This document shows, piece after piece, positions 17,444 to 25,687 of a DNA stretch of 64,000 nt; position 1 is the stretch's first letter; the number at the start of each line of letters is the position of its first letter. The notes under the pieces were generated by a model that saw only the letters and a program-made list of their open reading frames with translations, was not told the DNA's origin and did no database searches. The position numbers and the translations under genes are program-made. Location: NCBI RefSeq assembly GCF_021352225.1, contig NZ_JAAUVI010000009.1, positions 62,001 to 126,000 on the forward strand, given 5' to 3'. The stretch comes from Methylobacterium sp. C25 (lineage in GTDB: Bacteria; Pseudomonadota; Alphaproteobacteria; Rhizobiales; Beijerinckiaceae).

Positions 17444-17666
17444 GATCGCGGCACTCCTGACGGCTCCGGGCTGCCAGGATCGCCCGGGTTCTCGCAGGCT
17501 CCCATAAGCGCGCCGTCGGCGGCGCGCCACCGATGCAGGTGCTTGCGCAGGACACGGTTGCGTGTGCGTGCGTCGTCAGGAATCGAGAGGGGCGCGCGAG
17601 GGTCGCGCGCCCCGAGAGAGCCATGCCGACAGGTACCCCGGCGACGGTCGCCGGGGTGCCCGGTTT

Positions 17667-19211
17667 TCAGTGCGCCGGGCTCGCGACCACCGCGGCGAGG
17701 CGGTCATGCGGGGCGCCGGAGCCGCCGACCACCGCGATGCGGGTGCCGGAGGCCGCGCGGCGGTTCGCCCAGTCGCTGATCACCTCCAGGCAGGTATGGT
17801 CGATGGCCGAGAGGCCGCGGGTGGCGAGCCTGACCTCGCCGCCTTCCGGCGTGCGCTCCAGGGCCTCGGTGAGCCCCGGCAGCTGCAGGAAGGTCGCGCC
17901 GCCCGACAGCCGCAGCTCCGGCACGCCCTCCTGCTTCGGAGCCTCGACCTCCTCGATCCGCAGCCGGCCGCGGCGCAGGGCCGGGAGCGACTGGAGCAGG
18001 CTCAGGCCGAAGCCGGTGAGCACGCCGGTCAGCAGGTCGGTGGCCACCACGGTCACCAGCGTCACGAACCAGATGCCGACGGTGACCCAGCCGTAGCGGC
18101 GATGCAGGTGGAAGGCGTGGCTCGGGCCGACCAGACGCCAGCCCGTGACCACCAGGATGCCGGCAAGCGCCGCCGTCGGCACCATGGTCAGCACCCAGGG
18201 TAGCGCCAAGAGGAAGGCCAGGATCCAGATGCCGTGCAGCACCGTCGAGGCCCGGCTGACCGCGCCGGCCTGGACGTTGGCCGAGGAGCGCACGATCACG
18301 CCGGTCATCGGCAGGCCGCCGATGAGACCGCAGACGAGGTTGCCCACGCCCTGCGCGCCGAGCTCCCGGTCGTAGCGGGTGCGCGGCCCGTCATGCATGC
18401 GGTCGACGGCCGCCGCCGAGAGCAGGCTTTCCGCGCTCGCCACCGCGGCGATGGTGAGCGCCATCACCAGGATGGCGGGCTCGGCGAGGCGCCCCCAGGC
18501 CTCCGAGGAGGGCAGGGCTAGGGTCGAGAGGATCGCATCGGGCACCTCGATCCGCTTGACGTCGAGCCCGCCGAGGCTCGCGAGCAGCGTACCCGCCAGC
18601 ACCGCGATGAGCGCGCCGGGCAGCAGCTTCAGCCGGGTCGGGCGGAAGCGCTCCCAGCCGAGCATCGCCGCGATGGTGGCGAGCCCGACCATCACCGCGC
18701 TCAGGCGGTTGCCGCCGGAAAAGGCCTCGAACACCGCGACCGGAATCGCCATCAGGTTGTCGAGGCCGCTCGGCAGGGGCACCGCGTCGGTGAGGACGTG
18801 GATCTGCCCGAGCACGATCAGCACGCCGATGCCGGCGAGCATGCCGTGCACCACCGCCGGGGAGATCGCCCGGAACCAGTTGCCGATGCGCAATCCGCCC
18901 GCGACGAGCTGGAGGATGCCCGCCAGCACGAGGACCGGCCCCAGCGCCTCGAAGCCGTGCGTGCGCACGAACTCGAACACGATCACGGCGAGGCCGGCCG
19001 CCGGGCCGCTCACCTGCAGCGGCGCGCCGGCGATCAGCCCGACCAGGATGCCGCCGACGATACCGGTGATCAGCCCCTTCTCCGGCGGAACGCCGGAGGC
19101 GATGCTGATGCCCATGCAGAGCGGCAGCGCGACGAGGAACACGACGAAGGAGGCGGGAAGATCCCGCCCCAGATTCTGCCGGAAGGTCTGAAGGCCCTGG
19201 GCGAGCTGCAT
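17667..19211 (-). CDS. SulP-family anion transporter with STAS domain (probable bicarbonate carrier)
   Basis: A 514-residue membrane protein with ten or more hydrophobic helices, the SulP opening FVVFLVALPLCMGISIASG near residue 25, APLQVSGPAAGLAVIVFEFV, and GLIGGLPMTGVIVRSSANV. The last ~100 residues form a STAS domain (GGEVRLATRGLSAIDHTCL). It starts 5 bp after the stop of a beta-carbonic anhydrase gene. SulP/carbonic-anhydrase pairs usually move bicarbonate, so that substrate is the best inference; sulfate is the alternative. ATG 19211 is taken over GTG 19220. Confidence 0.9.
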   Translation of the reverse strand: MQLAQGLQTFRQNLGRDLPASFVVFLVALPLCMGISIASGVPPEKGLITGIVGGILVGLIAGAPLQVSGPAAGLAVIVFEFVRTHGFEALGPVLVLAGILQLVAGGLRIGNWFRAISPAVVHGMLAGIGVLIVLGQIHVLTDAVPLPSGLDNLMAIPVAVFEAFSGGNRLSAVMVGLATIAAMLGWERFRPTRLKLLPGALIAVLAGTLLASLGGLDVKRIEVPDAILSTLALPSSEAWGRLAEPAILVMALTIAAVASAESLLSAAAVDRMHDGPRTRYDRELGAQGVGNLVCGLIGGLPMTGVIVRSSANVQAGAVSRASTVLHGIWILAFLLALPWVLTMVPTAALAGILVVTGWRLVGPSHAFHLHRRYGWVTVGIWFVTLVTVVATDLLTGVLTGFGLSLLQSLPALRRGRLRIEEVEAPKQEGVPELRLSGGATFLQLPGLTEALERTPEGGEVRLATRGLSAIDHTCLEVISDWANRRAASGTRIAVVGGSGAPHDRLAAVVASPAH

Positions 19212-19216
19212 CGGTC

Positions 19217-19918
19217 TCACTCCGCTGCAGCGGGCAGGGCGAGTTCGGGAACCGCGACCCGCATCGCGGGCGCCTGGGCCACCGGCAGTTCCGCCTCCTC
19301 GGCAACCGACAGGAAGCGCCCGGAGACGCCGTCATAGGCGAGCAATGCACCGGTCTCGATCTCGAAGAACCAGCCATGCAGGCGCAGCGTGCCCCTGGCG
19401 AGGCCGCTGGCGACGCTCGGATGGGTCCGCAGGTTGGCGAGTTGCACCACCACGTTCTCGAGGGCGAGCGCTCGGTGGCGGATTTCGGGGTCGAGCCCCT
19501 CGGGATAGGCCTCGCAGACGATCCGATGCGCCGCCTCGGCGTGCCGCAGCCAGGCCGCGACGTTGGGCATCGATTGCAGGGCGCCGAGATTCATCAGCCC
19601 CTTCATCGCGCCGCAATGGGAATGGCCGCAAACGACGATGTCGCGCACCCCGAGCGCCACCACGGCGTACTCGATCGCCGAGGACACCCCGCCGACATGC
19701 TCGGAGGCGGGCGGCACGATGTTGCCGGCGTTGCGGGTGACGAACAGCTCGCCCGGCCCGGCCTGGGTGATGTGCTCGGGCGCGACGCGGGAATCCGCGC
19801 AGGCGATGATGAGCGCGCTCGGGCTCTGACCGTCCCGCGCGAGCTGCTGGTACATCCGGCGCTGGCCGGGGAAGACGGTGTCCTGGAAGCTCGCGAGCCC
19901 CTTGATGATGCTGTCCAC
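19217..19918 (-). CDS. beta-carbonic anhydrase
   Basis: The 233-residue zinc enzyme interconverts CO2 and bicarbonate. Zinc ligands are in IIACADSRVAPEHIT (Cys with the Asp-Arg dyad) and VVCGHSHCGAMKGL (His and Cys). The length fits the beta class. GTG 19918 is preferred because AAAGGA is 6 bases upstream and residues upstream look random. It precedes the SulP gene with only 5 bp between, so the two are probably translated together to supply bicarbonate, useful for anaplerotic carboxylation. Confidence 0.93.
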   Translation of the reverse strand: MDSIIKGLASFQDTVFPGQRRMYQQLARDGQSPSALIIACADSRVAPEHITQAGPGELFVTRNAGNIVPPASEHVGGVSSAIEYAVVALGVRDIVVCGHSHCGAMKGLMNLGALQSMPNVAAWLRHAEAAHRIVCEAYPEGLDPEIRHRALALENVVVQLANLRTHPSVASGLARGTLRLHGWFFEIETGALLAYDGVSGRFLSVAEEAELPVAQAPAMRVAVPELALPAAAE

Positions 19919-20065
19919 GCGGGTCCTTTCGGGGTCGAGATCATGCGGATGGTCCGGCCCGGAAGCCGGTCTGCGATGCGTCGTGGCGGCACGGTGCGCC
20001 CGCACGCACCCGAACCCCCACGGCAGCGCCGCGCGAGTTGGGTCTTAATCAGACGATGAGGTCGG

Positions 20066-20356
20066 TTAGCGAACGGCGCGTCCGTTCAGGCGGCCCGAGG
20101 ACCAGTGCGGATCGACCACATTGCGGCGGGAGACCACCGCCCGGGGCCCGTCATGGTACATCGGCGCGCCGAGGATCTGCCCGGAGCCGCGGTCCTGCGA
20201 ATGGAGCGAGCGCGGGTCGTGATACGGATCGTTGACGTAGGTGCTCATGAAGGCACCGCCGGCGGCCTGGCGGCTGCCATCTGCACCACCGGCCTGAGCC
20301 GCAACGGGCATGGCGAGAGCGACCGCCATCAGACAGAGGCTCGCGAGGCGTTTCAT
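20066..20356 (-). CDS. small secreted protein of unknown function
   Basis: The 96-residue product starts with a clear signal peptide (MKRLASLCLMAVALAMPVAA, cleavage after AQA). The mature part is short, polar and Gly/His/Asp-rich, with repeated short motifs such as DPYHDPRS and GAPMYHDGPR. ATG 20356 has GGAAGGA upstream and is preferred to the longer frame. No domain is recognised. It may be an envelope or periplasmic accessory protein. Confidence 0.7.
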   Translation of the reverse strand: MKRLASLCLMAVALAMPVAAQAGGADGSRQAAGGAFMSTYVNDPYHDPRSLHSQDRGSGQILGAPMYHDGPRAVVSRRNVVDPHWSSGRLNGRAVR

Positions 20357-20704
20357 CCCAATATCCTTCCTTGGATGGATCCGGCGCGGAAACCGCTCCT
20401 GCGCCGATGAGACGAACATATTCACCAAGACGCGAGATGAAGGTGAGATAACTCACAGTATATGTCTGGCCGTTTTAATCCCGCCAGCGCACAAAACTCG
20501 ACATGATGTTTCGCCACACGCCGATCGGATCGTGTAATTCGGTCCTAATCCCCATTGCCGAATATTTAAGCTCGGTCTGTACTATTTTTCATAGAGCGAG
20601 CTGGATGACCGATCCGCCCGAATAATCCTTCCCTGCGGCAACGCTTCGCAGCAGCACGCTATCGATGGGTCACGGCGAGGGGTTCCGACTCCGCCGGCCG
20701 GTGC
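20357..20704. other. 348-bp intergenic region
   Basis: The stretch separates the small secreted-protein gene and the GST gene, both on the minus strand. It is AT-richer around 20440-20600. It should hold the promoter for the secreted protein. I see no gene, strong hairpin or repeat. Confidence 0.6.
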
Positions 20705-21442
20705 TCAACCATCCAACTCGGGATACCGCCGGAAAATCCCCTGTTCGTTGAAAGCGATGCGCCGCTCGCTGGCGAGGTAGGCCGCGATCCGCGGCAACCG
20801 ACCCACATTCTGGACGAGCGCGGTCAGCCGGGGCGTGCCGGCGAGGACCCGTTCGCTGGCCTTTGGGAAGGCGTAGCGCAGGCCGTCGACGAGCTGGAAC
20901 AGGGAGAGGTCGGCATAGCTCACGGCATCGCCGACCAGGCGGCCGGACCCGGCCGGATTGCGCGCGAGCACGCGCTCGAACCAGCCGAGATATTTCGGCA
21001 TCCGATTCTCGCGAAAATCCCTGGCGCGCTTGGCGGCCTCGGGCCTCTGCTCCTCGTAATAGTCCATCACCGCGATCGGATGGTGGGTGTCGTGCGCCTC
21101 CAGCACGACGTCGGCGATGGTGAGCTGGATCTGGTGGGTCCAGATCCGGTCGGCCTCGCTCGTGCCCACCAGGCCGAGGCGCGGGCCGAGATAGAGCAGG
21201 ATGTTGGCCGTCTGGCCGATCACGAGATCGCCATCGACGAGGAAGGGCGGCGCGAAGGGCGGGCGAAAATTCTCTGAACCTGACTCGCCGCTCATCCGGG
21301 CCACCATCGCGTCGATGCCGCCGCCATCCTCCGAGGGCTCGCGGGCGACGTCGACATAGTCCGCTCCGCCCTGCTCCAGGGCGAGTCGCACGAACTCGCC
21401 GCGCCCCTGGATCATCGGCCAGTAGTGAAGCTCATAGCCCAT
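20705..21442 (-). CDS. glutathione S-transferase family protein
   Basis: A 245-residue cytosolic GST-like protein. The N-terminal thioredoxin-like domain starts YELHYWPMIQGRGEFVRLAL, with Tyr in the position of the catalytic residue of sigma/alpha-like classes, and contains PPFLVDGDLVIGQTANILLYL (the GSH-binding Pro and acidic/Gln-Ser analogue). A helical C-terminal domain with DAVSYADLSLFQLVDGL follows. ATG 21442 has GGGAGG upstream. The substrate is unknown. Confidence 0.9.
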   Translation of the reverse strand: MGYELHYWPMIQGRGEFVRLALEQGGADYVDVAREPSEDGGGIDAMVARMSGESGSENFRPPFAPPFLVDGDLVIGQTANILLYLGPRLGLVGTSEADRIWTHQIQLTIADVVLEAHDTHHPIAVMDYYEEQRPEAAKRARDFRENRMPKYLGWFERVLARNPAGSGRLVGDAVSYADLSLFQLVDGLRYAFPKASERVLAGTPRLTALVQNVGRLPRIAAYLASERRIAFNEQGIFRRYPELDG

Positions 21443-21844
21443 CGGCACCTCCCGGCGGGTCAAGCCCGAAGCCCGCCCAAGGTTTCACGACGGGGACGGG
21501 CAGACCCCGTGGCACCCGCAGCCGAGCCTCCCCACATGCCGATACCCCAAGCCAGGCACCCGAACGGACGGGCGCGGAGGCAAGCTCGGCTGTTGCGGTC
21601 TCGACACACCGCGAAACCATCCCGAGTTTGCCTCAGGCCGCCCGCTGCCACGCCGCTATTGCGCCATAAACCGAGACCACCTCAGGCCTCGCGGTAAATG
21701 GCTGTCGTGCCAGTGTTTTACTGCTGCGTTGCGAGCCGTTCCAAAGGTGGGCTGACCACCCGGAAAAGCTTGGCCGTAAAGAGGTTTTCAGACCGGCGTC
21801 GGGGGGCGCCGGACACGGGCGAAGAAAAAAGTTCGAGTAAGACC
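21443..21844. other. 402-bp divergent region between GST and ilvD
   Basis: No gene is supported. A frame from 21698 extends ilvD upstream but has no IlvD-like residues before ATG 21845. The region should hold divergent promoters. I see no leader peptide of branched-chain-rich codons and no clear attenuator. Confidence 0.55.
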
Positions 21845-23575
21845 ATGGACCCGCGGGTGACAGACAAGTCGAAGCTGCCGAGCCGGTACGTGACGGAGGG
21901 GCCCGCGCGCGCTCCCCACCGCTCGTATCTCTATGCCATGGGCCTCACGACCGAGCAGATTCACCAGCCGCTTGTCGGCGTCGCCTCGTGCTGGAACGAA
22001 GCCGCGCCCTGCAACATTTCGCTGATGCGCCAGGCCCAGGCCGTGAAGAAGGGCGTCGCCTCCGCCCACGGCACGCCGCGCGAATTCTGCACCATCACCG
22101 TCACGGACGGCATCGCCATGGGCCATGGCGGCATGCGCGCCTCGCTGCCGTCGCGCGAGGTCATCGCCGATTCCGTAGAGCTGACCATGCGCGGCCATGC
22201 CTACGACGCCCTCGTGGGGCTGGCCGGCTGCGACAAGTCGCTGCCCGGCATGATGATGGCCATGGTGCGCCTGAACGTGCCGTCGATCTTCATCTATGGC
22301 GGCTCGATCCTGCCCGGCTCGTTTCGCGGCAAGCCGGTCACCGTGCAGGACCTGTTCGAGGCGGTCGGCAAGGTCGCCGTCGGCGACATGAGCCTCGACG
22401 ATCTCGACGAGCTCGAGCGCGTGGCCTGCCCCTCCGCGGGCGCCTGCGGCGCGCAGTTCACCGCCAACACGATGGCGACCGTCTCCGAGGCGATCGGTCT
22501 GGCGCTGCCCTACTCGGCCGGCGCGCCGGCGCCCTACGAAATCCGCGACCAATTCTGCGCCGCCGCCGGCCAGCAGGTCATGGAGCTCATCGCCAAGAAC
22601 ATCCGCCCGCGCGACATCGTCACCCGCAAGTCGCTCGAGAACGCCGCCGCCACCGTCGCGGCCTCGGGCGGCTCGACCAATGCCGCGCTGCACCTGCCGG
22701 CCATCGCACATGAATGCGGCATCGAGTTCACGCTGTTCGACGTCGCGGAGATCTTCCGCAAGACGCCATACATCGCCGATCTGAAGCCCGGCGGGCGCTA
22801 CGTCGCCAAGGACATGTTCGAGGTCGGCGGCATCCCGCTCCTCATGAAGACGCTGCTCGACAACGGCCACTTGCACGGCGACTGCCTCACGGTCACCGGC
22901 CGCACCATTGCAGAGAACCTGGCCAAGGTCGCCTGGAACCCCGACCAGGACGTGGTGCGCCCGGCCGACAAGCCGATCACCGTCACCGGCGGCGTCGTCG
23001 GCCTCAAGGGCAACCTCGCTCCCGAAGGCGCGATCGTGAAGGTCGCCGGCATGCCGCCCGAGGCCCAGGTCTTCACCGGCCCGGCCCGCTGCTTCGACGG
23101 CGAGGAGGCCTGCTTCACCGCCGTGCAGAACCGCGACTACAAGGAAGGCGACGTGCTCGTCATCCGCTACGAGGGCCCGAAGGGCGGCCCCGGCATGCGC
23201 GAGATGCTGTCGACCACCGCCGCTCTCTACGGCCAGGGCATGGGCTCGAAGGTCGCGCTGATCACCGACGGGCGCTTCTCGGGCGCAACCCGCGGCTTCT
23301 GCGTCGGCCATGTCGGCCCCGAGGCGGCCGTCGGCGGTCCGATCGGACTACTCAAGGACGGCGACGTCATCACCCTCGACGCGATCAAGGGTACGCTCGA
23401 CGTCGCCCTGTCCGACGAGGAGCTAGCCGAGCGCCGCAAGGCCTGGCAGCCGCGCACGAACGATGCGACCTCCGGCGTGCTCTGGAAGTACATGCAGACG
23501 GTCGGCCCCGCCGTGAACGGCGCCGTTACTCACCCGGGCGGTGCCCAGGAGATCCACACCTATGCGGACATCTAG
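21845..23575 (+). CDS. ilvD: dihydroxy-acid dehydratase
   Basis: The 576-residue iron-sulfur enzyme makes 2-oxo acids in valine, leucine and isoleucine synthesis. Iron-sulfur ligands are in GVASCWNEAAPCN, GLAGCDKSLPGMMMAM and ACPSAGACGAQFTANTM. The catalytic Ser region is TDGRFSGATRGFCVGHVGPE, and PGGAQEIHTYADI closes the protein. ATG 21845 is chosen because the conserved DPRVTDKSKLPSRYVT begins there. The exoR-like gene starts inside its 3' end. Confidence 0.97.
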   Translation: MDPRVTDKSKLPSRYVTEGPARAPHRSYLYAMGLTTEQIHQPLVGVASCWNEAAPCNISLMRQAQAVKKGVASAHGTPREFCTITVTDGIAMGHGGMRASLPSREVIADSVELTMRGHAYDALVGLAGCDKSLPGMMMAMVRLNVPSIFIYGGSILPGSFRGKPVTVQDLFEAVGKVAVGDMSLDDLDELERVACPSAGACGAQFTANTMATVSEAIGLALPYSAGAPAPYEIRDQFCAAAGQQVMELIAKNIRPRDIVTRKSLENAAATVAASGGSTNAALHLPAIAHECGIEFTLFDVAEIFRKTPYIADLKPGGRYVAKDMFEVGGIPLLMKTLLDNGHLHGDCLTVTGRTIAENLAKVAWNPDQDVVRPADKPITVTGGVVGLKGNLAPEGAIVKVAGMPPEAQVFTGPARCFDGEEACFTAVQNRDYKEGDVLVIRYEGPKGGPGMREMLSTTAALYGQGMGSKVALITDGRFSGATRGFCVGHVGPEAAVGGPIGLLKDGDVITLDAIKGTLDVALSDEELAERRKAWQPRTNDATSGVLWKYMQTVGPAVNGAVTHPGGAQEIHTYADI

Positions 23576-24440
23576 GACTGACCTCCGCCGGCTTCGGCCG
23601 GCTGGGGCCGATCCCGGTCGGCTCCGCACACGTCTGACCTGCGGTCTCGCCGCCGCCGGCCTGATGCTGCTCGCCGCCTATCCGGCAGAGTCGCTCGACG
23701 CGACCGCGCGCACGCCTGTCCCGGACAAGAGCTATCGCTCGGGCAAGGATGCCCTGCGTTCGGGTGTGCGCGACTACAATGCCGGCGACAAACAGGGCGC
23801 TGTGCGCGCCCTCGAATACGCCGCCGATCAGGGTCAGACCTTGGCCCTGTGGAAGCTCGGTCGCATGTATGCGGACGGCGACGGTGTGCCCCACGACGAC
23901 CTCAAGGCCTTCGAGTATTTTTCGCGCATCGCCGACGACAACGACAGCGACGACAAGCCCGAAGGCGGAAACTCCGGCGTGATCACCAGCGCCTTCACGG
24001 CGCTCGGCACCTATTTCCTCGACGGGATCAAGGGCACCTATGTGCGCCCGAACCCCGAGCGCGCCTACGAGATGTTCAACTACGCCGCCTCGTTCGGCGA
24101 CCCCAATGCACAGTACAACTTGGCGCGGCTCTATCTCGACGGCACTGGCGTCGAACAGGATCCGCGCAAGGCCGCACGCTGGTTCAACCTCGCCGCAGAG
24201 AAGGGCCACAAGCCGGCCCAGGCGCTTCTCGGCGACCTGCTGTTCAACGGCGTCGGCGTGTCCCGCCAGCCCGCGCGCGGCCTGACATGGCTGGCGCTGG
24301 CCCGCGATGGCGCCCGGCCGGGTAGCGACGACTGGATCGTCGAACTCTACGACAAGGCCTGGAGCCAGGCGAGCGAAGCCGACCGCGCCGACGCGATGGC
24401 GAAGGTGCAGTCGACAGGCTCGACGCGCCGGCGGCGCTGA
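23562..24440 (+). CDS. ExoR-like periplasmic Sel1-repeat regulator
   Basis: A 292-residue protein with a basic N-terminus and a hydrophobic signal segment (CGLAAAGLMLLAAYPAES). Sel1/TPR-like repeats follow, for example ALWKLGRMYADGDGVPHDD, AQYNLARLYLDGTGVEQDP and AQALLGDLLFNGVGVSRQP. Repeat order and wording resemble Rhizobium/Sinorhizobium ExoR, a periplasmic inhibitor of the ExoS-ChvI sensor pathway controlling exopolysaccharide and motility. No exoS/chvI pair is in the window, so the role is inferred. It overlaps ilvD by 14 bp if ATG 23562 is used. Low-complexity Arg residues end the protein. Confidence 0.75.
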   Translation: MRTSRTDLRRLRPAGADPGRLRTRLTCGLAAAGLMLLAAYPAESLDATARTPVPDKSYRSGKDALRSGVRDYNAGDKQGAVRALEYAADQGQTLALWKLGRMYADGDGVPHDDLKAFEYFSRIADDNDSDDKPEGGNSGVITSAFTALGTYFLDGIKGTYVRPNPERAYEMFNYAASFGDPNAQYNLARLYLDGTGVEQDPRKAARWFNLAAEKGHKPAQALLGDLLFNGVGVSRQPARGLTWLALARDGARPGSDDWIVELYDKAWSQASEADRADAMAKVQSTGSTRRRR

Positions 24441-24526
24441 GGGCAGCCGGCTCCGCCCGCGGAGCGCGCCGCTGGGTTCCCCTTTTTCCCCGCACGCGGG
24501 GAGAGGGGAACAAGCGCGTCAGGCTC

Positions 24527-25243
24527 TCACCACCCCTGCCGTTCGTGCGATTCCGGCCGGCGCCCCTGCGGTGTGAGGGCATCGACCACCGACGGTAGGG
24601 CCTGGGCGAGCTGGTTCAGCAGATCCTGCCGGTCGAGGCCGGTCTGTTGGCTCAGCGTGTCGATCGTGTCGGAGCCGAGAGCGTCCGCAAGGCGGTTCGG
24701 TTCGATGGCGCGGTTCTGGCCGTGGCCGATCCATGAGCCGATGACGTCACCGAGGCCGCCGCGCTCGAAGCTGTTGATCAGCCCGTCGAGGCCCCCGCCG
24801 ATTCCGCCGCCGCCGCCGGCGCCGCCGCCCTGATCATGGTCGAGATGGGCATAGGGACCGGCGCCGGGCGAGTTCCCCCCGCCATCGCCGGGACCGTCGA
24901 GCATGCCGGATAGATCGCTGTAATCGCCCTGGCGCGACGGCGCCTGGCGGTAGCCGCCGGCCTGCGGATGCTGGCCGAAGCCTCCGAGATCGCCGTCGTC
25001 ACCGCCGGGTCCGCCATATTCGTCAGGGGAGGGACCACCGCCGCGGCCGAGCGGATCGTGGCCGCCGCCCTGAGGCTGCGGCGCATGTCCCCCGCCGAAG
25101 ATGTTGCCGAAGCCGCCGCTCGCGCCCTTGGCCAGCAGCAGCATGATCAGCGCCTTGACGATCGGCGACATCGTGCTGCCGCCGCGTCCACCGCCGAGCA
25201 CCTGTCCGACGACGTTGCCGATGACCTGATCGAGCAGACCCAT
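24527..25243 (-). CDS. YidB-like (DUF937) protein
   Basis: A 238-residue protein. It starts MGLLDQVIGNVVGQVLGG and has a hydrophobic SPIVKALIMLLLAKGA near residue 27. A long Gly/Pro/Asp-rich linker follows (about 50-145), then a conserved C-terminal module GLGDVIGSWIGHGQNRAIEP and LADALGSDTIDTLSQQTG. Both ends match the YidB/DUF937 family. The function is unknown. The linker is unusually long and Gly-rich compared with the ~130-residue YidB. Confidence 0.85.
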   Translation of the reverse strand: MGLLDQVIGNVVGQVLGGGRGGSTMSPIVKALIMLLLAKGASGGFGNIFGGGHAPQPQGGGHDPLGRGGGPSPDEYGGPGGDDGDLGGFGQHPQAGGYRQAPSRQGDYSDLSGMLDGPGDGGGNSPGAGPYAHLDHDQGGGAGGGGGIGGGLDGLINSFERGGLGDVIGSWIGHGQNRAIEPNRLADALGSDTIDTLSQQTGLDRQDLLNQLAQALPSVVDALTPQGRRPESHERQGW

Positions 25244-25308
25244 GAGCGTCCTCCCTGCCGAAGTGCACGGGCCGAGAACAGCCGAGCCTGGGGCGGGTTG
25301 CGGTCCGC

Positions 25309-25533
25309 TCAGTCGTCCGGATTCGTGCGCGGGTCACTCTGCACCGAAGCGACCGGAGTGACGAGTGGGGCAGGGCGAACGACGACCCGCGTGCTGACGC
25401 TCTCCTCCCGCGCAACAGCCGCCCGTGGCGTGATCGGCGCGGTGACGGCAGCAACGGCGGCCGCGATGGCGAGACTTCCGAGAAACAGACCCGTAACAGC
25501 CACTCCGGCTCCTGGGTCGAGCATCAGTTTCAT
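25309..25533 (-). CDS. small membrane-anchored protein, unknown
   Basis: A 74-residue product with one strong transmembrane or signal-anchor helix (AVTGLFLGSLAIAAAVAAVT) and a short polar tail rich in Val, Pro and Arg. Start ATG 25533 is chosen over 25566. No clear ribosome site or domain is seen. It lies between the YidB-like gene and uvrB, all on the minus strand. Confidence 0.45.
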   Translation of the reverse strand: MKLMLDPGAGVAVTGLFLGSLAIAAAVAAVTAPITPRAAVAREESVSTRVVVRPAPLVTPVASVQSDPRTNPDD

Positions 25534-25687
25534 GATCGTCGATCCCGGTTGCGTGGCGAGGCTCAATGAGCAGGATCAGCAGATCTTGCCAAGCATTGCT
25601 TGGGAACTGCCCGGATCTTGGGTCATCAATCCGCGACACTGCGTTCGGTTCCGCCGGAAAGACTGATCATCGTCTTCGATAAACTGA

